Origin: Acidovorax sp. 1608163
Lineage (GTDB): Bacteria; Pseudomonadota; Gammaproteobacteria; Burkholderiales; Burkholderiaceae_C
Direction: 5' to 3'
DNA: 64,000 bases
Assembly: GCF_003669015.1 (NCBI RefSeq)
Contig: NZ_CP033069.1
Location: 4,164,501-4,228,500, forward strand
Made by a program: the position numbers and the translations under genes. Numbering within the stretch: the stretch's first letter is position 1; every line of letters starts with the position of its first letter. The notes beneath the pieces are model-generated. The model was not told the origin of the DNA. It ran no database searches and saw only the letters and a program-made list of their open reading frames with translations. Positions 56,098 to 64,000 of this stretch are shown one piece after another.

Positions 56098-58068
56098 ATG
56101 AACACCTCTCCCTCTCTTCTGCGCTCTGGCTGGTGGCTCAGTGCGCTGGCAGCCAGCTTGGCGGGAGCACTGGGCGCGGAGGGATGGAGGCTGCACTCCC
56201 ATCTCACCCAACCTGACGGCCCACTGCCCCGCCAGCAGCCCACGGTGCTGGCGCCCATGATTGGGGTGATCGAACCCTGCATCCTGCCCGCCAGCAACGC
56301 ACCGCAACCGGACTCACTGCAAACACAGTGCAGCAACGCACAGGGCTCGGCAGCTGCGCTGGTAGAGGCCACCCTGCAGGAACTCGCATCCACCCGCACA
56401 ACCGCTGGAGTAAGCCACTCGGCTGTGCGGGAGGGCTGGGAGCTGGGCTACACCTTGCCCGTACCGCTGCTGCAACTCTTCAAAGAACAAGCAGGGGGCT
56501 GGCAGATTGACCAACCGCTGGTGGACAAACTGGCGCGCACTGTGCGCGACAGTGAGCGCCCCGTGGTGGTGTACCTGTTTGCAACCCACTTCGCGTCCCA
56601 CGCCCCGTTGGAACAGGCTCTGGCTGCCGATCCACGCAACCTGGCGCAAACCCGCGACGGCCCCATGCCTGCTGGCAAGTACTACGGCGAGCCGGTGTAC
56701 TACTGGAACATTGCCGACCCCGAAGCCCCCGTCAATCTGCGGCGCAGAGAGGCTGCTGCTGCCATGGTGGGCGCCTTGTGCGCGCTGGAGCCCCGCCACC
56801 GCAGCAAGATCCGCGCGGTCACGCTGCTGGGCGAGGTACACCACTACTTTCCGGACTTCGAGCAGGGCATGGGCTTTGGCGGGCCCTACCGCGTCACCGA
56901 CTACAGCCCGGCATCGCAAGCAGGCTTTCAGGACTTTCTGCGCACCCAATTCGGCACGATCGAGGCGCTCAACAGGGCCGTGGGTGGCAGCTTTGCCTCA
57001 TGGGAGGCGATCACCCCCCCGTCCAAGGACATCCGCACAGAGCCCCTTGCCCACTTCAATGAACACATCGACTCCTATGCCCAAGGGGTGCTGCCCGTAT
57101 CAGGCTGGGCGTTTCGGGCAGGCCGCGCACCAGGCAGCCACGCCCAAGTGCTGGTCTATCGCAATGGCGAATTGGCGGGACGTGCTCCCATCAGCCTGAG
57201 CCGCCAGGATGTGCTGCAGGCCAAACCAGAGTTTGGCGAAGCCAACACAGGCTGGCGGGTGGACCTGGACTTTCGCCACTGGCCCGCTGGGCTACACCGG
57301 CTGGACTTTTATCTGCAAGAAGATATGCGTCCCCTGGCCCCACTGGGAACCCGTCAGGTGGCGATCATGGACCGACAACAAGCCACCCCGTTGGAGCAGC
57401 CCTTGGCAGGCCAGCTGCCGCAAACCGCAACCCAAGCGGCACCAGCCGTTGCGGCCTGGCAGGCGCATATCGACAGCCCTGCCCAGCTCAGCTCCTACTA
57501 CTACAACCCTTTGGTGCCCCTTTGGCACACCTTCAGGGCCAAGCAAGTGGCGCGGTACATCGAAGCGTTTGGCAAAGCAGTGGTGCAGCCATCCTGCCTA
57601 CACAATGTGCCCACCTACACGCACCAGATCGTGCCGTTCTCCAACCCCGGTTGGGATGCACAGAAATTTGCTGTCGAGGAATCACTGGCGGGTCTGCACA
57701 ACATCCGTCTCGGTGTAAGCCTGTACGGAGAAGCCAGCTACGGGGACTCATTCGGCGCGTGGTACGCCCAGCGCCAACGCTTGCGAGCCCCCCGCTCAGG
57801 CCCAGAGGCCTATGGCGTGACAGAGTTCCACCCGCTCAAGGGCATGGATGCCACCGAGTGGAACAAGACACTGCAAGCCCACCAGCGGCGCGGCGCTGCA
57901 TTCCTGTCGTTCTTCATGGAGCCCCGCTGGGAAGGCCAGCGGGTGGAGCGCGGTCACAACATCTTCTCCATCGACCCGGAGAACCAGCAGTTTCGGTCAG
58001 ACGCCCTGTACCGGGCTGCACAGCAAACGCTGGAGCACTCCGCGCCCGGTAACCCAGGCAGTCGCTAA
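56098..58068 (+). CDS. Exported GH42-like glycoside hydrolase candidate with inserted beta-domain
   Basis: This is a 656-residue protein with an N-terminal helix (SGWWLSALAASLAGALGA) acting as signal or anchor. Residues 80-330 resemble a glycoside hydrolase clan A barrel: VVVYLFATHFASH, a candidate acid/base Glu in LLGEVHHYFPDF (about 245), and YSPASQAGFQDFLRTQFGTI, which reads like GH42/GH-A proteins. A beta-sandwich of the VSGWAF...GELAGRAP type is inserted at about 333-412. The barrel seems to resume after 440, with a second candidate Glu in YGVTEFHPLKG (about 572). It is near rhamnose and O-antigen genes. Enzymatic activity is unproven. Confidence 0.55.
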   Translation: MNTSPSLLRSGWWLSALAASLAGALGAEGWRLHSHLTQPDGPLPRQQPTVLAPMIGVIEPCILPASNAPQPDSLQTQCSNAQGSAAALVEATLQELASTRTTAGVSHSAVREGWELGYTLPVPLLQLFKEQAGGWQIDQPLVDKLARTVRDSERPVVVYLFATHFASHAPLEQALAADPRNLAQTRDGPMPAGKYYGEPVYYWNIADPEAPVNLRRREAAAAMVGALCALEPRHRSKIRAVTLLGEVHHYFPDFEQGMGFGGPYRVTDYSPASQAGFQDFLRTQFGTIEALNRAVGGSFASWEAITPPSKDIRTEPLAHFNEHIDSYAQGVLPVSGWAFRAGRAPGSHAQVLVYRNGELAGRAPISLSRQDVLQAKPEFGEANTGWRVDLDFRHWPAGLHRLDFYLQEDMRPLAPLGTRQVAIMDRQQATPLEQPLAGQLPQTATQAAPAVAAWQAHIDSPAQLSSYYYNPLVPLWHTFRAKQVARYIEAFGKAVVQPSCLHNVPTYTHQIVPFSNPGWDAQKFAVEESLAGLHNIRLGVSLYGEASYGDSFGAWYAQRQRLRAPRSGPEAYGVTEFHPLKGMDATEWNKTLQAHQRRGAAFLSFFMEPRWEGQRVERGHNIFSIDPENQQFRSDALYRAAQQTLEHSAPGNPGSR

Positions 58069-58108
58069 ACCGGCCAAGCCGATACAGCCGACCAAGCCGA
58101 TCGGCAAC

Positions 58109-58657
58109 TCAGTCAAACACCTCCGCCAGGCTCAAAGCCAGCCCCTGCGCATCCTTGGCCGATAGCAGCGGCTGCGCACCCTGTAGGCGCCAGTCAATGG
58201 CCAGCGCGGGATCGTTCCACGCAATGCAGCGCTCAAACTGCGGCGCGTAGTAGTCCGTGGTCTTGTACAGAAACTCCGCCATCTCGCTGAGCACCACAAA
58301 CCCGTGCGCAAAGCCCGGTGGCACCCACAGTTGGCGGTGGTTGTCTTCGCTCAGCTCCTCTGCCACCCATTGGCCAAAGGTGGGCGAGCTTTTGCGAATG
58401 TCCACCGCCACATCCAACACGGCCCCGCGCACCACGCGCACCAGCTTGCCTTGGGGTTGCTGGATCTGGTAGTGCAAGCCGCGCAGCACCCCCTTGGCGC
58501 TGCGGCTGTGGTTGTCTTGCACAAATTCGTGCTGGGTTCCCGTGGCTTCGTTGAAGGCTTTTTGGTTGAAGCTTTCAAAGAAAAAACCACGGGCGTCTCC
58601 GAACACTTTGGGTTCGATCAACACAACGTCGGGAATGGCGAGGCGGGTGGCTTTCAT
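58109..58657 (-). CDS. rmlC: dTDP-4-dehydrorhamnose 3,5-epimerase
   Basis: This is a 182-residue cupin of the RmlC family. Conserved: DARGFFFESFN, the active-site stretch FVQDNHSRSAKGVLRGLHYQ with the catalytic His, and VAVDIRKSSPTFGQWV and PPGFAHGFVVLSE. It epimerises dTDP-4-keto-6-deoxyglucose on the way to dTDP-L-rhamnose. It is the last gene of rmlBDAC. The start at 58657 (MKATRLAIPDVV) is the family start; a TTG seven codons upstream is unlikely. Confidence 0.95.
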   Translation of the reverse strand: MKATRLAIPDVVLIEPKVFGDARGFFFESFNQKAFNEATGTQHEFVQDNHSRSAKGVLRGLHYQIQQPQGKLVRVVRGAVLDVAVDIRKSSPTFGQWVAEELSEDNHRQLWVPPGFAHGFVVLSEMAEFLYKTTDYYAPQFERCIAWNDPALAIDWRLQGAQPLLSAKDAQGLALSLAEVFD

Positions 58658-58705
58658 GGGCAATGGCGTTGGATGCAAATAACGGTAGGCAGCGGCAGCG
58701 GCAAT

Positions 58706-59602
58706 TTAGTAAATCTTCTCTTTGAGCACCCGCATCAGGTACTGCCCATACCCGCTCTTGGTGAGCGGCTGGGCCAGGCGTTCTAGCTGGGCGTCGTCGA
58801 TCCAGCGTTGGCGCCAGGCGATTTCTTCCAGGCAGGCGATCTTGAGGCCCTGGCGGTGTTCCAGGGTGGCGATGAATTGGCCGGCTTCGAGCAGGCTTTC
58901 GTGGGTGCCGGTGTCCAGCCAGGCGTAGCCTCGGCCCATGATTTCGACGTTGAGCTGGCCTTGCTCCAGGTACAGGCGGTTCAGGTCGGTGATTTCGTAT
59001 TCGCCCCGGGCGGAGGGCTTGAGGCCCTTGGCCAGGTCGACGACCTGGTTGTCGTAGAAGTACAGGCCCGTGACGGCGTAGTTGGACTTGGGGGCCTTGG
59101 GTTTTTCTTCCAAGGACAGGACCCGGCCTTGGGCGTCGAATTCGGCAACGCCGTAGCGCTCGGGGTCGTGCACGTGGTAGGCGAAGACGCTGGCGCCCTC
59201 GGTGCGGGCGCTGGCGCTGCCCAGCAGTTCATGGAAGTCGTGGCCGTGGAAGATGTTGTCGCCCAGCACCAGGGCCGAGGGGGCGTTGCCGACGAATTGC
59301 TCGCCAATCACAAAGGCTTGCGCCAGGCCGTCGGGGCTGGCTTGCACGGCGTATTGCAGGTTCAGGCCCCATTGGCTGCCGTCGCCCAGCAGTTGCTCAA
59401 AGCGTGGCGTGTCTTGCGGGGTGCTGATGACCAGGATGTCGCGGATGCCCGCCAGCATCAGGGTGCTCAGCGGGTAGTAGATCATGGGCTTGTCGTACAC
59501 CGGCAGCAGTTGCTTGCTGATGGCCAGCGTGGCCGGGTGCAGGCGCGTGCCAGAGCCGCCGGCCAGGATGATGCCTTTGCGCTGGAGGGTGGATGGGGTC
59601 AT
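58706..59602 (-). CDS. rmlA: Glucose-1-phosphate thymidylyltransferase
   Basis: This is a 298-residue nucleotidyltransferase with [16 protein letters not shown], the sugar site [12 protein letters not shown] and the C-terminal [16 protein letters not shown]. It makes dTDP-glucose, the first step of dTDP-rhamnose synthesis, and in this family is feedback-inhibited by dTDP-rhamnose. The start at 59602 has no strong ribosome site but gives the usual N-terminus; the frame runs 15 codons further without conserved residues. Confidence 0.95.
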   Translation of the reverse strand: MTPSTLQRKGIILAGGSGTRLHPATLAISKQLLPVYDKPMIYYPLSTLMLAGIRDILVISTPQDTPRFEQLLGDGSQWGLNLQYAVQASPDGLAQAFVIGEQFVGNAPSALVLGDNIFHGHDFHELLGSASARTEGASVFAYHVHDPERYGVAEFDAQGRVLSLEEKPKAPKSNYAVTGLYFYDNQVVDLAKGLKPSARGEYEITDLNRLYLEQGQLNVEIMGRGYAWLDTGTHESLLEAGQFIATLEHRQGLKIACLEEIAWRQRWIDDAQLERLAQPLTKSGYGQYLMRVLKEKIY

Positions 59603-59667
59603 GTGGGGCGGGTACGTAAAGGGGCTTGGAAGTACGTGCAGGCGCACGGGGCGCCGCAGTCGAGTGC

Positions 59668-60558
59668 TTACAGGATTTCGGTCAGCATGCGCTCAACCCC
59701 TGCTTGCCAGTGCGGCAAGGTCAGGCCGAAGGTGGTTTGCAGCTTGGAGGTGTCCAAGCGCGAGTTGTGGGGGCGCACGGCGGGGGTGGGGAAGGCGCTG
59801 GTAGGCACGGGTGCAATTTCATTCGCTACTATTTTGATAGCTGATTGCGCTTTATTGGCGTGCTCAATCACAAATTTTGCATAGCCATTCCAGGTCACTT
59901 CGCCGCCTGCCACCAAGTGGTACAGGCCCGCGTCTTGCGGGCGCTGCTGTAGGTGGCGGATGGCGTGGGCCGTCACATCGGCCAGCAGCTCGGCACCCGT
60001 GGGGGCGCCCCACTGGTCGTCGATGACGGTGAGGCGTTCCCGCTCTTGCGCCAGGCGCAGCATGGTCTTGGCAAAGTTGCCGCCGCGCGCGGCATACACC
60101 CAGCTGGTGCGCAGGATGAGGTGCTTGGCGCCCGATTGCTGGATGAGCTGCTCGCCTTCGAGCTTGGTGCGGCCGTACACGCTCAGGGGCGCGGGGGTGT
60201 CGCTCTCAACCCAGGGACGGGTGCCGCTGCCATCAAACACGTAGTCGGTGCTGTAGTGCACCAGCCAGGCGCCCAGGGCGGCAGCCTCGCGGGCCAGCAC
60301 GCCGGGGGTGGTGGCGTTGAGCAGGCGGGCCAGTTCGGGTTCGCTCTCGGCCTTGTCTACGGCGGTGTGGGCTGCAGCATTGACGATGACATCAGGCCGG
60401 AGGGCACGCACGGTGGCGGCGATGCCTTCGGGGTTGGCGAAGTCGCCGCAGTGGTCGGTGCTGTCATGGTCCAGGGCCGTGACTTGGCCCAGCACGGCCA
60501 GGCTGCGCTGCAGCTCCCAGCCGACCTGCCCGCCCTTGCCAAAAAGCAGGATGTTCAT
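59668..60558 (-). CDS. rmlD: dTDP-4-dehydrorhamnose reductase
   Basis: This is a 296-residue SDR-type reductase with [16 protein letters not shown] (NADPH site), [20 protein letters not shown] and the catalytic YGRTKLEGE. It ends in the conserved [17 protein letters not shown]. It completes dTDP-L-rhamnose synthesis. It overlaps rmlB by four bases. Residues 231-247 ([17 protein letters not shown]) are encoded by sequence matching one arm of the palindromic repeat; protein length is close to normal. Confidence 0.94.
   Translation of the reverse strand: MNILLFGKGGQVGWELQRSLAVLGQVTALDHDSTDHCGDFANPEGIAATVRALRPDVIVNAAAHTAVDKAESEPELARLLNATTPGVLAREAAALGAWLVHYSTDYVFDGSGTRPWVESDTPAPLSVYGRTKLEGEQLIQQSGAKHLILRTSWVYAARGGNFAKTMLRLAQERERLTVIDDQWGAPTGAELLADVTAHAIRHLQQRPQDAGLYHLVAGGEVTWNGYAKFVIEHANKAQSAIKIVANEIAPVPTSAFPTPAVRPHNSRLDTSKLQTTFGLTLPHWQAGVERMLTEIL
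59821..59862. repeat. Palindromic-repeat arm inside rmlD
   Basis: Plus strand: TTCGCTACTATTTTGATAGC continues TGATTGCGCTTTATTGGCG. The ACTATTTTGATAGCTG..GCGCTT part matches the left arm of the repeat family; the right arm is degraded or absent. It is in frame within rmlD. Confidence 0.6.
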
Positions 60559-61646
60559 GCCACCGCCCCTGCCGCCTCGGACGCTGGGCTGGCTTGGTAT
60601 TGCTTTTGCACCCACTCGCGGTAGGCACCCGATTGCACCTGCGCCACCCACTCGGGGTTGTCCAGGTACCACTGCACGGTCTTGCGGATACCGGTGTCAA
60701 ACGTCTCGGCAGGCTTCCAGCCCAGCTCACGCTCGATCTTGCGGGCGTCGATGGCGTAGCGGCGGTCGTGGCCGGGGCGGTCGGTGACGTAGGTGATCTG
60801 GGTGCGGTAGCTCTGGCCGTCAGCGCGGGGGCGCAGCTCGTCGAGCAGGGCGCACACGGTGTTGACGATGTCGATGTTGGGCTTTTCGTTCCAGCCGCCC
60901 ACGTTGTAGGTCTCGCCCAGGCGGCCGGCTTCGAGCACGCGGCGGATGGCGCTGCAGTGGTCACGCACGTACAGCCAGTCGCGCACCTGCATGCCGTCGC
61001 CGTACACGGGCAGGTTTTTGCCTGCCAGGGCGTTGACGATCATGAGGGGGATGAGCTTTTCGGGGAAGTGCAGCGGGCCGTAGTTGTTGCTGCAGTTGGT
61101 GGTGAGCACCGGCAGGCCGTAGGTGTGGTGCCAGGCGCGCACTAGGTGGTCGCTGGCGGCCTTGCTGGCCGAGTACGGGCTGTTGGGCTCGTAGGTGTTG
61201 TCTTCGGTGAAGGCCGGGTCGGTGGCCGAGAGGGTGCCGTAGACCTCGTCGGTAGAGACGTGCAGGAAGCGGAACGCTTCTTTTTTGATAGCTGGCAGCG
61301 CTTGCCAGTATTGCCTTGCAGCCTCCAAAAGCCTGAAGGTGCCGACGACGTTGGTCTGGATGAAGTCTTCGGGGCCGTGGATGGAGCGGTCCACATGCGA
61401 TTCGGCTGCAAAGTTGACGATGGCACGGGGCTGGTGCTCGGCCAGCAGGCGCGCGAGCAAGGCGGTGTCGCCAATGTCGCCCTGCACAAAGACGTGGCGG
61501 GGGTTGCCCTGCACGCTAGCGAGGTTGTGCAGGTTGCCTGCGTAGGTGAGTTTGTCGAGGTTGACCACGGGCTCGTCGCCGTTGGCAATCCAGTCGAGCA
61601 CAAAGTTGGCGCCAATGAAGCCGGCGCCGCCAGTTACCAAAATCAT
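60555..61646 (-). CDS. rmlB: dTDP-glucose 4,6-dehydratase
   Basis: This is a 363-residue extended SDR with [28 protein letters not shown], the catalytic STDEVYG and [15 protein letters not shown], and NCSNNYGP. It converts dTDP-glucose to dTDP-4-keto-6-deoxyglucose. It is first in rmlBDAC on the minus strand. Codons for about residues 113-122 ([10 protein letters not shown]) overlap a repeat arm (TTTTTTGATAGCTGGCAGCG on the plus strand), where other RmlB proteins have a variable surface segment. Confidence 0.95.
   Translation of the reverse strand: MILVTGGAGFIGANFVLDWIANGDEPVVNLDKLTYAGNLHNLASVQGNPRHVFVQGDIGDTALLARLLAEHQPRAIVNFAAESHVDRSIHGPEDFIQTNVVGTFRLLEAARQYWQALPAIKKEAFRFLHVSTDEVYGTLSATDPAFTEDNTYEPNSPYSASKAASDHLVRAWHHTYGLPVLTTNCSNNYGPLHFPEKLIPLMIVNALAGKNLPVYGDGMQVRDWLYVRDHCSAIRRVLEAGRLGETYNVGGWNEKPNIDIVNTVCALLDELRPRADGQSYRTQITYVTDRPGHDRRYAIDARKIERELGWKPAETFDTGIRKTVQWYLDNPEWVAQVQSGAYREWVQKQYQASPASEAAGAVA
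61282..61310. repeat. Palindromic-repeat arm inside rmlB
   Basis: TTTTTTGATAGCTGGCAGCG followed by CTTGCC matches the left arm TTTGATAGCTGCTAGCGCTT at most positions. There is no clear right arm. The match may be partly chance because it lies in coding sequence. Confidence 0.45.
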
Positions 61647-61829
61647 AGGAAGGGCAGTGTTGATACGCCTGCAGGCGAAGCTGGGGATTATCCCACCCAC
61701 CGGCACAGGCATGTAACGGGATTTACCGCCAGCCCGGATGGGTCTAGACAGCCTCACCTAGCCCATAGACCAGCGCGCACCGTACAGTGCTTGTTATGTG
61801 TATTCACTATCCCTGACAGGAGGCTCTCA

Positions 61830-62408
61830 ATGGCAAGCAAGAAATCTTTTCCCTTCGGCACAGACGGCAACCCCTTGGGCGGCGTGCCGTTGAGCGATGC
61901 GGTCAAGGAATCGGCGCAGCAGATTTGGCTGGCGGGGCTGGGCGCGTTCTCCAAGGCCCAGGCAGAAGGCGGCAAGGTGTTTGAAGCGCTGGTGAAGGAA
62001 GGCACCACCCTGCAGCGCAAGACCCAGACCGTGGCCGAGGAAAAAATCACCGAGGCCACGCAACGCATGGCCAGCGCAGCCAACGAGATGGGCTCGCGCG
62101 CCGCAGGCCAGTGGGACAAGCTGGAGACCATTTTTGAAGACCGCGTGGCCAAGGCCCTGGGGCGGCTGGGCATCCCCACCGCACGGGACCTGCAAGCCCT
62201 GCACGACCGCATTGACGCCCTGACTGCCGAACTGGCCCAGGCCCGCAAAACCAGCGCACCACGCACCGCCAAAGCACCTGCCAAAACCGCAGGCAGAACG
62301 GCAGGCAAGGCCACCAGCACCACTGCCGGAAAAACCGCAGGCAAGGCAGCCCACCCCACCCCCACCAAAAAGGCCGCGCCCCGCGCACGCAAGCCAGCGG
62401 CCAAGTAA
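61830..62408 (+). CDS. PHA granule-associated phasin (PhaF/PhaI-like) with basic tail
   Basis: This is a 192-residue protein. Residues 20-140 form a phasin (poly(hydroxyalkanoate) granule-associated) helical domain: SAQQIWLAGLGAFSKAQAEG, VFEALVKEG, VAKALGRLGIPTARDL. Residues 143-192 are an Ala/Lys/Pro/Thr-rich histone H1-like tail with repeated KTAGR/KTAGK units. PhaF-like proteins coat PHA granules and use the basic tail to bind DNA, helping granule segregation. A clear AGGAGG site precedes the ATG. Confidence 0.85.
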   Translation: MASKKSFPFGTDGNPLGGVPLSDAVKESAQQIWLAGLGAFSKAQAEGGKVFEALVKEGTTLQRKTQTVAEEKITEATQRMASAANEMGSRAAGQWDKLETIFEDRVAKALGRLGIPTARDLQALHDRIDALTAELAQARKTSAPRTAKAPAKTAGRTAGKATSTTAGKTAGKAAHPTPTKKAAPRARKPAAK

Positions 62409-62430
62409 CCGCCTGCACGGCGTAACCTGG

Positions 62431-62464
62431 CCAGCGGCCAGCACGGGTCGCCCCAGGCCGCTGG
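62431..62464. repeat. Inverted repeat after the phasin gene
   Basis: CCAGCGGCC and GGCCGCTGG form a nine-pair stem around a 16-base loop, 23 bp after the phasin stop. No T-run follows, so it is at best a weak terminator. The remaining 285-bp gap shows no further gene. Confidence 0.45.
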
Positions 62465-62693
62465 TGGCAGGGCATGGTGCCCCCAGCCTGCGGTGCTGCC
62501 GTACCGCGGCATGGGAAATCCCTAGGAAATTCACGGGGGTATGCCGCACTGCAGCATTTTTGGCTGGGTTAGAGTAAGCGCCAGGGAGCTTCTAAGCGAG
62601 TCGCGGCGCCGTGTATCTCGGTGGCCTTTGGCAACGCGATGTGACAGCAGCGCCCCGGAGACACCTACAACACCGCAAAAGGGGGCGACACCC

Positions 62694-63371
62694 ATGGCCA
62701 AGAAAGCGCCGCGCCGCACGGCACAACGCATTCTGGAAGTGACGCTGGACCTGTTCAACCGGTTCGGCGAGCCCAATGTCTCCACCACCCTGATCTCTGC
62801 CGAGCTGCGCATCAGCCCCGGCAACCTTTACTACCACTACCCCGCCAAAGACGCGCTGATCAACACGCTGTTCGATCAGTACGAAGCCGCGCTGAACGAG
62901 CTGCTGCAGGCCAGCGACAGCGTGCACAACGTGGAAGACGCATGGTTCTTTCTGCACACCCTGTTTGAGCTGATCTGGCAGTACCGGTTTTTGTACCGCG
63001 ACCTGAACGACCTGCTGTCCAAAAACCGCAGACTCGAAACCCACCTGCAAGCCGTACTGCAGCGCAAGGAGCACGCCGTGCAAACCCTGCTGCAAGGCAT
63101 GTGCGCGGCCCAGGCACTGCACATGGACGCCCCCACCCAGCACACCACCGCCACCAGCATGGTGGTGGTGCTGACCTACTGGCTCAGCTACGAATACGTG
63201 CGCGACCCGCGCCATGCGCTGGAGCCCGCCAATGCCCAGCAGGCCCTGCTGCGGGGCGCCCAGCATGTGCTGAGCCTGCTGCTGCCCTACCTGGACGCTG
63301 CGCAGCGCAGCCACCTGCAAGCGCTGACGGGGGCCTATGCCCCGCCCCAGGCCGAAGGCACAGCCCCCTGA
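62694..63371 (+). CDS. TetR/AcrR-family regulator
   Basis: This is a 225-residue TetR-family protein. The DNA-binding domain has RILEVTLDLFNRFGEPNVST and the recognition segment LRISPGNLYYHYPAKDALI (about residues 10-57), followed by an all-helical ligand domain with FELIWQYRFLYRDLNDLLSK. This is a subgroup common in Burkholderiales beside PHA and lipid genes. The target is unknown; control of the phasin or the following gene is possible. The ATG at 62694 begins MAKKAPRRTAQ; the upstream frame extension is not conserved in style. Confidence 0.8.
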   Translation: MAKKAPRRTAQRILEVTLDLFNRFGEPNVSTTLISAELRISPGNLYYHYPAKDALINTLFDQYEAALNELLQASDSVHNVEDAWFFLHTLFELIWQYRFLYRDLNDLLSKNRRLETHLQAVLQRKEHAVQTLLQGMCAAQALHMDAPTQHTTATSMVVVLTYWLSYEYVRDPRHALEPANAQQALLRGAQHVLSLLLPYLDAAQRSHLQALTGAYAPPQAEGTAP

Positions 63372-63446
63372 CCGCCCAAGGCCGCCAGCACGCTACTCCA
63401 CCCATCACCAGCCACCCAGCCCACAACAACACCAAGGAGACACACC

Positions 63447-64000
63447 ATGGCCCACTGGACCCCCTTCCCCCACACCAGCGACTACGCCTGGGACGCCATC
63501 CGTGTGCAACAACAATGGGCCCGGCTGCACCTGGGCGATGCCGAACCTTGCCCGCAAGACCCCGCTGCGCTGCAGGCCTGGGTGCTGTTCCATAACGGCG
63601 AGTTCGAGCAGGCCGTGGCCGCCGGGCTGGCGGCGGGCGGCGCAGGCATCACGGCGGCCAACAAAGCCACGGCGGTGTACGCCACCTACCTGGAGCCGCG
63701 CGAAAAGACCCGGCTCGACCTGTTCATGCAGATGGCAGAACGTGCCCAGACTCAGGCTGCTGCAGACCCACAGCAAGCCAACGCCTGGTACTGGAACGCC
63801 TATGCCCTGGGCCGGTATTGCCAGGGCATCAGCGTGGCCAAGGCTCTGGCACAAGGGCTGGGGCAGCAAATCAAGGAGTCACTGGAAAAAGCCATCGCCT
63901 TGTCGCCCCGGCATGTCGAGGCGCGCATCGCCTTGGGCACCTTTCACGCCGAGGTGATCGACAAGGTGGGCGCCTTGATTGGCGGCATGACCTACGGCGC
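63447..64000 (+). CDS. TPR-like protein, N-terminal part (runs off the window)
   Basis: This is an open frame of at least 184 residues to the window edge, beginning MAHWTPFPHTSDYAWDA after an AAGGAGA site six bases upstream. It is helical with TPR-like spacing: WVLFHNGEFEQAVAAGLAA, then ANAWYWNAYALGRYCQ, and IKESLEKAIALSPRHVEARI. There is no signal peptide. It lies 75 bp after the TetR gene on the same strand and may share its transcript. I do not recognise a specific family; the C-terminus is missing. Confidence 0.7.
   Translation, partial: MAHWTPFPHTSDYAWDAIRVQQQWARLHLGDAEPCPQDPAALQAWVLFHNGEFEQAVAAGLAAGGAGITAANKATAVYATYLEPREKTRLDLFMQMAERAQTQAAADPQQANAWYWNAYALGRYCQGISVAKALAQGLGQQIKESLEKAIALSPRHVEARIALGTFHAEVIDKVGALIGGMTYG

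Noticed and set aside
31108..62000. Recent mobile island flanked by an insertion sequence
   Set aside because: Composition is uneven in the glycan genes, but no transposase, integrase, tRNA or direct-repeat boundary was found.

Overview
The window looks like chromosome from a high-GC betaproteobacterium of the family Comamonadaceae, most likely Acidovorax or a close relative. The reasons are the gene content (L-/D-lactate operon, denitrification nor cluster, phasin, SlmA, a Burkholderiales-type T2SS operon) and a short palindromic repeat of the ATAGCTGCTAGCGCTT...AAGCGCTAGCAGCTAT type, which I associate with this family. The genus is inference. I saw no rRNA, tRNA, CRISPR array, transposase or prophage.

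Layout. 0-4 kb: lactate uptake and oxidation (lldP end, lldR, lldD, dld). 4-12 kb: housekeeping genes on mixed strands (MazG-like pyrophosphohydrolase, 2-hydroxyacid dehydrogenase, Atm1-type ABC exporter, bactofilin, several hotdog thioesterases, enoyl-CoA hydratase, alpha/beta hydrolase). 12-20 kb: a minus-strand fatty-acid beta-oxidation block (TetR regulator, acyl-CoA dehydrogenase, FadN-order 3-hydroxyacyl-CoA dehydrogenase/hydratase, hotdog protein, thiolase). 20-24 kb: slmA, a TctD/TctE-like two-component system, argB. 24-31 kb: nitric oxide reductase cluster, with norEF diverging from norCBQ-polyferredoxin-norD around an FNR/DNR-type box.

31-41 kb: O-polysaccharide genes. They are a WecA-type initiating transferase, a GT2, a 1273-residue methyltransferase/coiled-coil/GT2/GT4 protein, two more methyltransferases, and a Wzm/Wzt ABC exporter. 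41-56 kb: a parvulin isomerase, a large secreted surface protein, a lipoprotein and an 11-gene type II secretion operon (gspE to gspD). 56-62 kb: an unfamiliar GH42-like periplasmic protein and rmlBDAC for dTDP-L-rhamnose. 62-64 kb: phasin, TetR regulator and the start of a TPR-like protein. The rhamnose and glycosyltransferase/ABC genes probably build one surface glycan by the ABC-dependent route, with the T2SS operon lying inside that region.

Two things stand out. First, five reading-frame breaks (norE, norD, wzm, gspD twice) can each be repaired by adding one base to a G/C homopolymer. That looks more like sequence error than decay, and it should be resolved before those genes are called dead. 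Second, the palindromic repeat and its single arms occur inside coding sequence (histidine kinase, rmlB, rmlD, a signal peptide). The most interesting gene is the giant methyltransferase-coiled-coil-polymerase protein, a possible one-chain version of the WbdD/WbdA chain-length ruler.
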